Source: Leptolyngbya sp. SIOISBB (GTDB taxonomy: Bacteria; Cyanobacteriota; Cyanobacteriia; Phormidesmidales; Phormidesmidaceae). Taken from it: a DNA stretch of 64,000 nt. How positions within the stretch are numbered: position 1 is the stretch's first letter; each line of letters starts with the position of its first letter. The position numbers and the translations under genes are program-made. Under the pieces are notes generated by a model that was not told the DNA's origin, did not search any database, and was given only the letters and a program-made list of their open reading frames with translations. Positions 22,790 through 32,977 of this stretch are shown here, piece after piece. Location: NCBI GenBank assembly GCA_010671905.1, contig JAAHII010000001.1:1364001-1428000 (forward strand), given 5' to 3'.

Positions 22790-23909
22790 GCAAATCGAAA
22801 AATCCCCTTGTAACGAACAAGGCTGGTATGTCTATGGCACCCAAAATACGGGCGGACAGTTCGTTGTGCAGGCGTGGATGCCGCGATCGCTGATGCGCTT
22901 GCAGCCTGATCGCGTCATCTTTGGCAGCAAATCAACCTACCGCCACATCCGCAAAGAAACTTGGTCGGACGTGGCGACGAAAAAGGGGCAGATCTCCTCG
23001 GTATTGGGGACGCCCCGAGACAATGGCTCCACCGCAGCCATTCAAGCTGCTGTTGACGATTGGCAAGAAGGCGATCGCGCTCTAGTACTCCACACCTATG
23101 GCGGTATTGGGGGCGCTAAAAAGGAACCGGCAGCCGCCACCCCCATTTTCTTTGGACATTTTGCCTTTGGCGTAGCTGAGGTGATTCGCGATCCGCTGGC
23201 CAATGAACTGCGATTCGACATTCGCTACTACCAGGTCTACACCCAAAATACCGATGGTTTGGTCGCCGGGACACTGCATTGGTCGCGCTATTTAGGCCAT
23301 CGTCAACTGGGCTGGCTGGGTAACCGTCCCACCTGCGACATTTTGCTCAAGCTGCCTTGCTTCACCGAAAACTATGACTTTCAAAGTGATCAACGATCGC
23401 CCCTCCATCGTATGGAAGCTTTTTTGATGTCGATGACCGCCCGGTATCGCATCGGCGACGGCACCGGCGCTACTTATGTCGGCCCCGCCAACAACTGCTC
23501 GCAAGACTCTAACCAAGCGCTGTTTGCGGCAATTCAACAAATGAGCGAGGTGATCAGTCAAAATGAAGCTCATGTCCAGCAATGGGCGCAAACCCATCCT
23601 CACCAAAGCGATCGCCTGGCGGAGCTGCTGCGCTTTGGCAAAGAGTTGAAGCAAGCCCTGCAGCCCTTTGGTAAGCCCCGCGCTGACTGGGAAACCAACG
23701 AATTTAACCTGGGCAGCACCATCGAAGACAAACCCTTGCAAAATCTGATGATGGGGCTCAGCAGTTGGCGGACCCTACTGCCTCGTAAGGCCAGCGATAC
23801 CGTTGCTCACAAGTTCTTAGACTATGGCGCTGCCGCCTGGATTCTGCGCACGAATCAAGTGGGCGGCTACGACCCTGACATCGAACCCATTGCCCCCATG
23901 ACCCTGTAG
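22764..23909 (+). CDS. Hypothetical protein, translationally coupled to the upstream gene; possible permuted papain-like fold
   Basis: ATG at 22764 lies inside the 3' end of the upstream ORF (stop 22787-22789); contains GHFAFG and later NNCSQDSNQAL. Confidence 0.7.
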   Translation: MAVPPSTTEQIEKSPCNEQGWYVYGTQNTGGQFVVQAWMPRSLMRLQPDRVIFGSKSTYRHIRKETWSDVATKKGQISSVLGTPRDNGSTAAIQAAVDDWQEGDRALVLHTYGGIGGAKKEPAAATPIFFGHFAFGVAEVIRDPLANELRFDIRYYQVYTQNTDGLVAGTLHWSRYLGHRQLGWLGNRPTCDILLKLPCFTENYDFQSDQRSPLHRMEAFLMSMTARYRIGDGTGATYVGPANNCSQDSNQALFAAIQQMSEVISQNEAHVQQWAQTHPHQSDRLAELLRFGKELKQALQPFGKPRADWETNEFNLGSTIEDKPLQNLMMGLSSWRTLLPRKASDTVAHKFLDYGAAAWILRTNQVGGYDPDIEPIAPMTL

Positions 23910-24231
23910 TTGGGAGCTGAAGCACAACATCTGGGCAGTTTTCAACGATTGGCTCACATAGAACCAATCGGCAGAATTTCACTTGAGATCGAATAAATCT
24001 ATAGCAAGCTTCTGCTTAGAGGCTCTGACCCGCGATACAAGAAAGTAGCCCTTGAATATTTTTGGGTAATTGGCAAAACAATTTTGCGACTCGCTGAATT
24101 CAACTTTCTTACCATTTCACCAGCGGCCTCTTAACGCATAAGAACGAGTTTATGACTGTCCCGGCGAGACCGACTCTTTCAAGTCTCCCTTTACTGGAGA
24201 CCAAGTTCTACCTCCCCCCATGGTCTGCTGA

Positions 24232-24489
24232 CTAGGTCTCGCGCCCCATGATACCTGCGTTGTTGATCAGGACGTCGATCAGCCGATTGCCTAACGCATT
24301 TTGCAACGTCGCAACGCAGCCATCATCAGACACGTCGATGCCGGTGATTGCCTCAACTCCGAGCGCGGTCATTGCGTCCGTTGCCTCCCGGCAGATACCG
24401 ATAACATCGTCACCCTGAGCGAGAAACTGTCGGCAAAGCTTAAGTCCAATTCCGTGGTTACTTCCAGTGATGGCGATAGTAGGCATAGA
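24232..24489 (-). pseudogene. SDR family oxidoreductase, 3'-truncated
   Basis: TITGSNHGIGLKLCRQFL and NNAG motifs present, but the ORF ends after NNAGIMG; no YxxxK found downstream in either shifted frame. Confidence 0.75.
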
Positions 24490-24686
24490 GTTCTCCTGTT
24501 TGGGTCGTGGTGCACTGGCGAGCTCAACGTCCGAGTACTTCAACTACGAGCCGGGCAGCTGCCGCATCCGAGTATTACTGTTGTCGATCAGGGCTCAGAC
24601 AGGCGTGCCGAGACCGCCAATAATTCCGTCATATGTCACCAGTGCTCTGGCCCGCTTGCGGAATTTCTGGCCTGGATTTCCTCGCC

Positions 24687-25279
24687 TCAATGCAACATTG
24701 GCCGCCCCGTACCCGTTGATACAGTGAGTCGGCGGGGGAACAGCCAACGCGACAAGCCCCGCGTCACGCGCGGCATCACGACATAGGTCATCAATAGCAC
24801 GTTGCAGAGGGTACTCATCAACACGGCCAGCGGCCGGGGGAGAACCTGGAGCGCATTGGCCAGGATCGGGGCCAGAAAGAAGATCAACGGGTAGAGTCCG
24901 ATCACCGTCGCAATCACCATTTTGTGCTTCGCTGGCGGGCGGTGACTGGCTCCGGCCGGGATCTGAAACCAGAACTCGAGTCCGGTGATCTTCTGGATTT
25001 GCACGTTGCCCCCGTGAAGGCCTCGCCTCGCTTTAGCCAATCACGGGCCGTTGCCGATTCTTGCCAGGCGGCGAGCTGCTCCGGCGTCGCGTAGCGAAAC
25101 AAGAGCACATAGTCTTGAGTAGCCGGATTGGGCGGGCGAAGTACTTGCGCGCCCTGGTGGCCTTCGAAGGCCTCAGCGGCCTCGATCACACCGGCCAACC
25201 ATTCCTCGTAAGCTTCTACGAGTTCTGGGTGGATACGTCGTCGCACGACCACCGATACGCTGTTTTCATTGCTCTTCAT
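24687..25279 (-). pseudogene. Antibiotic biosynthesis monooxygenase (ABM)-type protein with C-terminal TM region, frameshifted
   Basis: ORFs 25279-24914 (VVVRRRIHPELVEAYEEWL...GHQG) and 25040-24687 (LEFWFQIP... two TM helices) are collinear in different frames. Confidence 0.75.
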
Positions 25280-25300
25280 CGTGTTGGGACAGTAAGGTTC

Positions 25301-26083
25301 TCAGACCCCTGCCCGCATCGTAGGTGCCGACGATGGTACGCCCGATAGCGCCTCGATCACCAGCTCGGCGGCAACGCGACCGGAGGTCTGCTGCTGGCCG
25401 GTGATGAGGTTACCGTCGCGGACAGCGAACGCCTCCCAAAGCGGAGCCACAACGAAGGTCGTGTCTGGCAAAGCGCGGGCCTCGGTCTCGATCCAGAAGG
25501 GCTGGACTTTCTGGCCGACGGACTGTTCGACGTCCTTCTCTTCCTCATTCGAGAAACCAGTCCATATCTTACGGGTGACCAGCAACTCGCCAGTGGACAG
25601 CTTGGCCTTGAGTAGGACGCACGTACCGTGACAGAGGAGAGCGGTAGGCTTGCCGGCCTCGTAGAAGGCGGCGACAAGGGCATGCAAGGCATGGTTATTG
25701 ATGAAAGTGACCATGGGTGATTGGCCCCCGGCGAGGAGGATGGCGTCGTAGTCTGCGACGTTCACGTCGGCGATGCTCGCGGTGTTGTCAAGCAGAGTGG
25801 CGTGGGACGGAGATTTCTTGAAACCCAACGAGAGGAGATCGTGGACGGAGTAGCCGCTATCGTCCTCGGGGTCGGAGTAGCTATCGGCCTGCAGCGTACC
25901 GCCGTCAGGGCTACGGATCTCAATGTCGTAGCCCGCCTCAATAAACGCAGCGTAGGGATGGGTGAGCTCAGCCAGCCAGAAACCGATGGGCCAGCCGGTA
26001 AGGGGGCCGACGGCGGGGTTGGCAGCGACGATCAGGATGGCCTTTTTCTTATCGGCACTGCTCACGTCGGTATTGGCACTCAT
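25301..26083 (-). CDS. DJ-1/PfpI family type-1 glutamine amidotransferase-like protein
   Basis: YDAILLAGGQSPM and TALLCHGTCVLL nucleophile region. Confidence 0.9.
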   Translation of the reverse strand: MSANTDVSSADKKKAILIVAANPAVGPLTGWPIGFWLAELTHPYAAFIEAGYDIEIRSPDGGTLQADSYSDPEDDSGYSVHDLLSLGFKKSPSHATLLDNTASIADVNVADYDAILLAGGQSPMVTFINNHALHALVAAFYEAGKPTALLCHGTCVLLKAKLSTGELLVTRKIWTGFSNEEEKDVEQSVGQKVQPFWIETEARALPDTTFVVAPLWEAFAVRDGNLITGQQQTSGRVAAELVIEALSGVPSSAPTMRAGV

Positions 26084-26151
26084 GGTGGTTTACTCCTGGG
26101 TCGACATAACCATCATGCAGAGCGTTCCATATTGCGTCAAATGAAATATTA

Positions 26152-26168
26152 TGCAATGAATTATTGCA
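26152..26168. promoter_or_regulatory. Dyad TGCAAT-gaatt-ATTGCA, candidate LysR-type operator
   Basis: Perfect 6-bp inverted repeat about 70 bp upstream of the DJ-1/PfpI start, next to a lysR gene. Confidence 0.5.
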
Positions 26169-26228
26169 CAGTATGAAACTATTGATCGTGCGTCTTGCGG
26201 CACCGACGCGACGTGGCGTCGCCCCTGT

Positions 26229-27158
26229 TCAGTCGTGCTGCGCTCCAACATGATTGTCGCCAGTGACTTCGGCTGCTGCCGCAACCCAGAGCCTCCGCAG
26301 CCAGCGGTGGGCGGGGTCGGCGTCTACACGCGGATGCCATATGAGATTCACTGCATACGGTTCGAGCTTGAGAGGCGGCTCGACGATCTCCAGTTCGAGC
26401 GAGGCGGCCAGTATGATCGCTACGCGCCGAGATAGTGTCAGCACATAGTCGGAGTCCGCGACCAGCGCTGCTGCTGCCTGAAATGACGGGACGGCGCGCA
26501 GAACGCGACGCTCGAACCCTTGCGCGCGCAACAGCTCATCCATACGCCCACCCGGTCGGCCCCTCGGCGCGACTTGAACATGGTCCAACCCAACAAAACG
26601 CTTGAGCGTCATCCGTTGACCCGCCAGCGCATGGCCTTTTCGAAGCACGCACACAGGACGATCGGTGATGAGTATTTGCGTCATGATCTCGGGCGGCAGT
26701 TCGTCGTAGACCCCAATGGCTAGATCGGTGCTGCCTTGTCGCAGTGCCTCAGCATCGTCGCCTGTGGCAGGGACGAAGCGCAAACGTAGCTGTGGTGCTT
26801 GTTGCCGTGCCATGCGGTCGAGCGCGCTGCCCATCACGAAATGCACATAGTCGGTCACATTAATAACAAATTCTCGGTCGACGGTCTCTGGTGAGAACGT
26901 GTCGCCAAGGGTGAACAGTTGCTCCGCTTGGGCCACCAAGCTGTGCACACGAGGCTTCAGTGTCTCAGCAAGGGTTGTGAGCACCATGCCTTGGCCCGCG
27001 CGTACCAGGATTGGATCGCCGAGGCGGTCGCGGATGCGCGCCAAGGTATGACTCATTGCAGGTGTAGACAAGCCCACGCGTTCAGCAGCGCGGGTGACGC
27101 TGCTCTCTTGCAGCAGCGCGTCGAGGGCGATGAGGAGCGAGAGATCGGAAACGTTCAT
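26229..27158 (-). CDS. LysR family transcriptional regulator
   Basis: LDALLQESSVTRAAERVGLSTPAMSHTLARIRDRLGDPILVRAG winged HTH; likely start MNVSDLSLL at 27158. Confidence 0.95.
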   Translation of the reverse strand: MNVSDLSLLIALDALLQESSVTRAAERVGLSTPAMSHTLARIRDRLGDPILVRAGQGMVLTTLAETLKPRVHSLVAQAEQLFTLGDTFSPETVDREFVINVTDYVHFVMGSALDRMARQQAPQLRLRFVPATGDDAEALRQGSTDLAIGVYDELPPEIMTQILITDRPVCVLRKGHALAGQRMTLKRFVGLDHVQVAPRGRPGGRMDELLRAQGFERRVLRAVPSFQAAAALVADSDYVLTLSRRVAIILAASLELEIVEPPLKLEPYAVNLIWHPRVDADPAHRWLRRLWVAAAAEVTGDNHVGAQHD

Positions 27159-27552
27159 CGCATTCAATCTTATTCGCGATCGGTCGCGGCTAGGGAAACC
27201 CAACTGTCAAATGGGTGAATGACCTGTTGCATGCGCGATCGCCTAAACACCACCCGATAATTCTCAGCATTTGGGAGGCTGATTATACTGAACACGTCTA
27301 CCTAATCGCTCATATCAGGGTATTGGGCTGACGGAGTTCCAACTCATCAACCGTATAAGGGGATTAGAGTTTTTTGGCCTAAACGCTCATATAAGGGAGT
27401 TATTTGGAATGCGTCAGTCCAATAAATAGTTATGTGTTTTAGGGTGACGGGTTTCGATCCATAGCGGCCATTGAGATTTGTACAATGACCCCAACAGTTT
27501 CCCCAAATGTGGCTCTTCTAAGAGACTTTGCGTGTCATGTCGCTAGAGCCGC

Positions 27553-30548
27553 TTGAGCGAATTTATGAATACACCTAGTTGGGAAGTTTTTCGCTCCCGA
27601 AGCGATCAAGAAACAGTTTTTGAAAGAGATGTGGCGCGAAGGTTATTTTGCCATGAGGCTGGCGTTGAACCAGCGCTGTTAACTTGTCCTCCTAACTACC
27701 CAGGCATCGAAAATATACCGATAGAATCAACCGAGGGCTGGGTGGCCTTTCAAGCGAAGCACAGCCTCAATGGTAGCCAAAATGGTGATGCTTTCGATAG
27801 CCTCCGAAAAGTCATCAAACTTGTTGGCGACAGTGACTTCCAACTAAATAAAATCTACTGTTTTTCTTCGGGCGTAGCTCCGGCTACCCCAACGGCACAA
27901 ACCGCAGAACAGCGACGAATCGTTGCTGATTTGAGCGATGTGGGAATTGCCGTTGAATGGTACTACTCCGATCGAATTCTCACTATTCTGGAGGATGCAA
28001 CTGACCCAAACTTGGTGCGAGCCTCGCAGGCATTTTTTGAGGAGTTGCCTCAGCCTTATCTTGATCAACAAGAAAGCACAGCAAATCCAGAGGGCTTCAG
28101 ACGTTTACGTTTCAATGAGCGGCTTTCCGAATTTACCGGTCGCCTGACAGAATTGGAGCAACTGGATCAGTTCACCAATACCGATGACAACTTCTGCTGG
28201 TGGCTGGTCACAGGCCCGGGCCTATCTGGAAAATCACGCCTACTTCTGGAACATTGCCGTAGTCTTGAAAACTGGCATTGGGGTTGGCTTGAGGCCGATC
28301 TTGACGATTTTACTTTTTCTGATTGGATACCGGATCAAGACACTTTCATCGTCGTTGACTACATACTCGGTCGCGAACTACAACTTCAAAGACTATTCCA
28401 GCAAATCCGGCCTGTTAGCCGGTCAGATCGTTTTGTTCATAAAGTACGACTCATTTTGCTCGAACGCGAATACTCTGGATGGCTGCGTGCTGTCGAGCAT
28501 GCTCCGAGTATCGGCAACTGGATTGCTGAAAGAAAATTTATGCGGGACGCTCTAACGCTCGATCGCATTCCAAACGTTTTTGCCGCTATTGAAGATTTCC
28601 CCCCGGGGCAATTCATGGAAGCCATTGAGGAGTTATTGCACCGAGAAGCACAACGACGCTGGCAAGATGTTCCACAAGTGGCTTTTGACGCACTGGTTTT
28701 AGCAACTGCTTCCGGGGGCCTTTCATTAGAAGAACAAACCGGGCCGTTTCGACCAGAAACTAAATCGTACTTGGACGAGCTCAATTGCAGCGAATCGGTC
28801 GCGCAGATGATCGGGGTTGAACATTCACCTAAATTTCTACCCGCCACTTCAGCCCGATGTATTCGGTGAGCTATTTGTTCTTGAAGCCCTTCAGAACGCT
28901 AACCCAAGTTCCCGTGAGCATATCCTCCAACGTGCTTATGAGCTTAATGCATCGAGTTTAGTGAATTTCTTATATCGTTGCGCTCAATCATTCCCTGAGC
29001 ACCCTGCGCTGAGAAATGTACTTAGTGATTGGTCTTACGACAATGAGTCCCGATTGGCTTATCTTGCAGTCTTTGCCAACGGGCTGCATAGCGATACATT
29101 CACTGAAGAGCTGAGGCTGAACACCTATCGAGAAATCATGGAGGAACTTTCAGTACCCTCCGGAGATTTACTTTTTATCGAAAGAGCAATATTCGGAAAG
29201 ATACTGGCGTTATTTCCAGAAAATAACTTGCAGATCGAACCAGCTGAAATTCAACTGCTTGCTCCAGTACAAATCGCTGCGCAGCCCACTAATAACGAGG
29301 AATCAAATCCCGATATTCTTTCCTCGCTGCTTCCCGAGGAATACTGTTATGTCGTGTCAGATGCCTGGCGTCAGCTTGACGATATAAAAAAGCTCACTTT
29401 ACTCGGACCACATCTAGTGGAGATTTTTCACCACCAAATTATCAGAAGCCTGGCAGTCCACCCTGGGCAATTGGAAGTCGCACAGGAGTTGCTTTATGAG
29501 CTTGTACAAATTTTGGAACTATCAAACGGCGGTCGCTACGCCGCAACCATTATGGCCTTCCAGCACCTTTGTGCAAACGTTATTGCAGCTCTCGTGCAAT
29601 TTAGCCATAGATCCGCAGATGCGATGGATTGGGCCGACGAAATTAGGCGGCAGGCAAACGCTCTTTCGACTCTAACTCGGGAGGGACAGTGGATGATTTT
29701 CCAGTCTTCAAACTTGGACCGAATTGATATGGGTTTGACTGTAATGGTGTCCCACTATCGCCATCGGGACTACCGGTACAAACTACAACGTTTAGAAGCC
29801 ATCCGCTGCCGTAGTAATAATGAACCACTCAAGATGCTTACATACGTCCAGGCAGCAGTCGCAGCATCAAATGGCTTTGATGGGGAAGATGAAGCCCGAG
29901 AAGCGAGCACTGTTCTTGAGCGGTGTCGTGAGTACACTGCGATAGTTGGCACCCCAGAGATTGCCGCATCTTTCGCTATGATCCTTGGGAATTTAACGGG
30001 TGCTGCGACATCGTATGATCTGGGCCAAACATCTTGGGATTTCTTTGTAGAAGTTGCAGAACTTGCACGCCGTTACCCAGAGCCACAACACAAAATAGTC
30101 AATTCAGTTCTTAACAGGCTTAGCACTTATTTCCAAAACAAAATAAAGAGCGGTGATCTTGACGTGGCCAGACAGGCGTTGCTCCTTGCACGCAGCATGA
30201 TTGAATCTGCCAATACAGTTGATTATGAAGATATGCAGCGTTTATATGTAGGGGCATTTTTTGATTCACCACTTCTCCAGTTCGTGACCGGGAAGCCGAC
30301 CCTGTATGAGGAAGCTAAAGAGATGGCGCGATTTGTTGCCAGTTCGCCAGCCGTTAACTGGCAACATAATGATGCAGAATACTCATGCATTAAGTAAATA
30401 CTTCTCTGAGGGGCAGCGTGCAGTTAATGAAGGGGATCGCTCAAGAGCAGAGCGTGCTCTTGAAGTCTTGGAATTCTACTCGAACATTGATCAAACAAAC
30501 GACTACAGTCAGATCATTTCGATAATTCAAGGGCAGTTGGACACCTGA
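27553..30548 (+). pseudogene. STAND-type P-loop NTPase with N-terminal PD-(D/E)XK-like nuclease domain and helical C-terminal region; split into three collinear frames
   Basis: FERDVARRLF...GIENIPIESTEGWVAFQAKH (QxK-type RE fold), Walker A GPGLSGKS, Walker B TFIVVDY, LQPDVFGELFVLEAL continuing in the +1 frame (28817-30397), then LSKYFSEGQRAVNEGDRSRAERALEVL in the next frame (to 30548). Confidence 0.78.
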
Positions 30549-30589
30549 TCGTGCATCTCCACACCCCCCTTTCTCTAGACCTATTTTGC

Positions 30590-31192
30590 CTACCAAATTT
30601 TTGCCATCTGCAATTGGAACCCCGGTAGTTCTGGGTCGCCGCTGACCCCGTCAGGATTCTCCAAAATCTTGGGTGCTTGGCCAGGGCGATAGACATGCAC
30701 TTGGCGCGATTGGCGATCGATCAGAAATCCCAACAGCGTTCCATTCGCCATGTATTCTTCCATCTTGGCCTGCAGCCCACTCAACGTATCGTTGGATGAC
30801 TTTAGCTCAACGACAAAATCCGGACAAATGGGCGCAAAGGACGCCTTCTCGTTCTCTGTTAGTGCGTTCCAGCGTTCGAGTCGAATCCACGCTGCGTCGG
30901 GCGATCGCGTCGCTCCATTGGGTAGCGTAAAGCCAGCACTTGAATCAAAACCTAGCCCAGTACCATCCTGTTCGGCCCAGTTACCAATCTGCACCGCTAA
31001 ATTGAAGTTGCGGTTTCCCGTGTCTGAAAAGGCAGGTGGCATGATGATCACCTCTCCATTGGCACTGCGCTCGATACGCAAATTGCGATTGGCCTGACAA
31101 AATTCGTAGAACTCTGCCATCGTCATCTCAATCGGCATCGGCAGGTTCACTGTCAGAGGTACGCTCTCCGTCTGAATCAGCAGCGTTGTCAT
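30590..31192 (-). CDS. Uma2 family endonuclease (DUF820)
   Basis: M...EF...C..N..LRIER...GE.I.MPP...., SPDAAW...., PDFVVEL.S..D layout. Confidence 0.92.
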   Translation of the reverse strand: MTTLLIQTESVPLTVNLPMPIEMTMAEFYEFCQANRNLRIERSANGEVIIMPPAFSDTGNRNFNLAVQIGNWAEQDGTGLGFDSSAGFTLPNGATRSPDAAWIRLERWNALTENEKASFAPICPDFVVELKSSNDTLSGLQAKMEEYMANGTLLGFLIDRQSRQVHVYRPGQAPKILENPDGVSGDPELPGFQLQMAKIW

Positions 31193-31532
31193 GGGTCACC
31201 TTTGGTCGTCTAATCACCAGGGCTTAGCATTGATCATTACCGTTGATCCTAGTCCTGATTGAGTCAGGTGACACCAAAAAGCTTGAGTTTCACGTTACGT
31301 TCTCCCTTGCATCCAGCCACCAACCACACGCTTCTAAATAGAAGTTGGCTATGTGTCCCAATATCAATTCTTTCACAGCGGCTCCTCACGGCAATCCTGG
31401 CTGTTCCTATCCCTAAATCCCCACAAAACCCATCCCTGAATCCCCACATCTGGGGACTACGTGTACCCACATCCGTTCATATTTTTGAGTTGTTAACAAC
31501 CGTCGTGATTAGAGAAGGCGATCTCAACTCCC

Positions 31533-31815
31533 ATGAATCAACTCCACCGTTCAACCCACGATCATCCGCTTGACCAGTACGAAATCTGTGTCAAAGGACA
31601 TCTTGATCAGCGGTGGAGTGATTGGTTTGAGGGATTTGCGATATGCCCTGACAGAAAACGGTGAAACGCAGTTGTCTGGCCCAGTGGTTGATCAGGCAGC
31701 GCTATATGGCCTGCTGATTAAGGTGCGTGATTTGGGGCTGCCACTGGTCTCAGTCATGCCGGTCCAATTCACACAAACAGAAATTGCAGACAAGCAAACA
31801 GGAGAACACCCATGA
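31533..31815 (+). pseudogene. Small conserved hypothetical protein, frameshifted
   Basis: MNQLHRSTHDHPLDQYEICVKGHLDQRWSDWFEG in one frame joins ALTENGETQLSGPVVDQAALYGLLIKVRDLGLPLVSV in the next. Confidence 0.7.
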
Positions 31816-32248
31816 ATTTACAGAAGCAGATATTGACGATAGAGATGAAAGCCATGCTCTCGACCCTGTGGATGTTTTATCTTTTCAACGTCATCTTTCG
31901 ATGATATCCACGAATTCATTGAACCGGGTTTCATTGAGCAGATGATGACCGGCACCTTCAACGACATCCAAATCACAGAACCGCTGCTGCTGTTTGGGGG
32001 TTTTGTGGCCGAAGTGCCGATCGCGATGGTGCTGTTTTCCCGGCTCTTACCCTACGGCCCCAACCGTTGGGCCAACATCATCGCCGCCCTGATCACCCTC
32101 GCCCTTGAAATCAACAACGGCACCACCGAATCTGGATGATACCTTTCATATGATCTTTGAGATCGCTGCACTGTCATTCATCATTTGGTCAGCCTGGCGG
32201 TGGCGAAACCCAACACTTAAGAGCGACTCAACCGTTCAGAAGGCATGA
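31812..32248 (+). pseudogene. DUF6326-like small membrane protein, in three frames
   Basis: MKAMLSTLWMFYLFNVIFR / DIHEFIEPGFIEQMMTG..PLLLFGGFVAEVPIAMVLFSRLLPYGPNRWANII / DDTFHMIFEIAALSFIIWSAWRW read consecutively. Confidence 0.65.
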
Positions 32249-32313
32249 TTTTTGCCGACGTGCTTCAGATAAGAGAAATAAAGCAGCCATTCAGTTAAAC
32301 CAAGGAGGATGTA

Positions 32314-32958
32314 ATGAACGCTTCAGCTAAATTTTGGAACAAAGTTGCCGACGGTTATGCCAAACAACCGATCGCGGATGAAGCCGCCTATCAAAAGAAA
32401 CTCCAGGTCACACAGGAGTATTTGCAGCCCAGTATGAACGTGCTGGAATTTGGTTGCGGCACGGGTTCGACCGCGATTGTCCATGCCCCTTACGTACAGC
32501 ATATCCGAGCCATCGATTTTTTAGCCAACATGATTGCGATCGCCCAAGAAAAAGCCGCCGCCCAAAACATCCCAAACGTTACCTTTGAGCAAGCCAGCAT
32601 TGACGAGCTAAGCGTCCCTGAAGGCACTTACGATGCGGTGTTGGGCTTGAATGTTTTACACCTACTTGCCAATAAGGAAGCGGCGATCGCTAAGGTCCAC
32701 AACCTGCTCCAACCGGGCGGCGTTTTCATTACCAGTACCATCTGCCTGGGGGATACGATGGCTTGGTTTAAGCTAATTGCTCCTGTGGGCAAAGCTTTGG
32801 GACTGTTCCCATTGGTCAAGGTCTTTACGATCAACGACTTAGCGAAAAGTTTGACGGATGCGGGATTTGCGATCGATTACCAGTGGCAAGCGGGCGACTA
32901 TAAATCACCCATTGGTAACGCGAAAATCATGTTCATCGTAGCGAAGAAGACTGAATAG
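32314..32958 (+). CDS. Class I SAM-dependent methyltransferase
   Basis: VLEFGCGTGSTAI motif I; TYDAVLGLNVLHL. Confidence 0.92.
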   Translation: MNASAKFWNKVADGYAKQPIADEAAYQKKLQVTQEYLQPSMNVLEFGCGTGSTAIVHAPYVQHIRAIDFLANMIAIAQEKAAAQNIPNVTFEQASIDELSVPEGTYDAVLGLNVLHLLANKEAAIAKVHNLLQPGGVFITSTICLGDTMAWFKLIAPVGKALGLFPLVKVFTINDLAKSLTDAGFAIDYQWQAGDYKSPIGNAKIMFIVAKKTE

Positions 32959-32977
32959 AGTTGGAGGTTAAATCCCG

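Noticed and set aside
24000-24232. Continuation of the SDR gene in another frame
   Set aside because: All three minus-strand frames downstream of the stop lack the expected YxxxK region, so truncation fits better than a simple frameshift.
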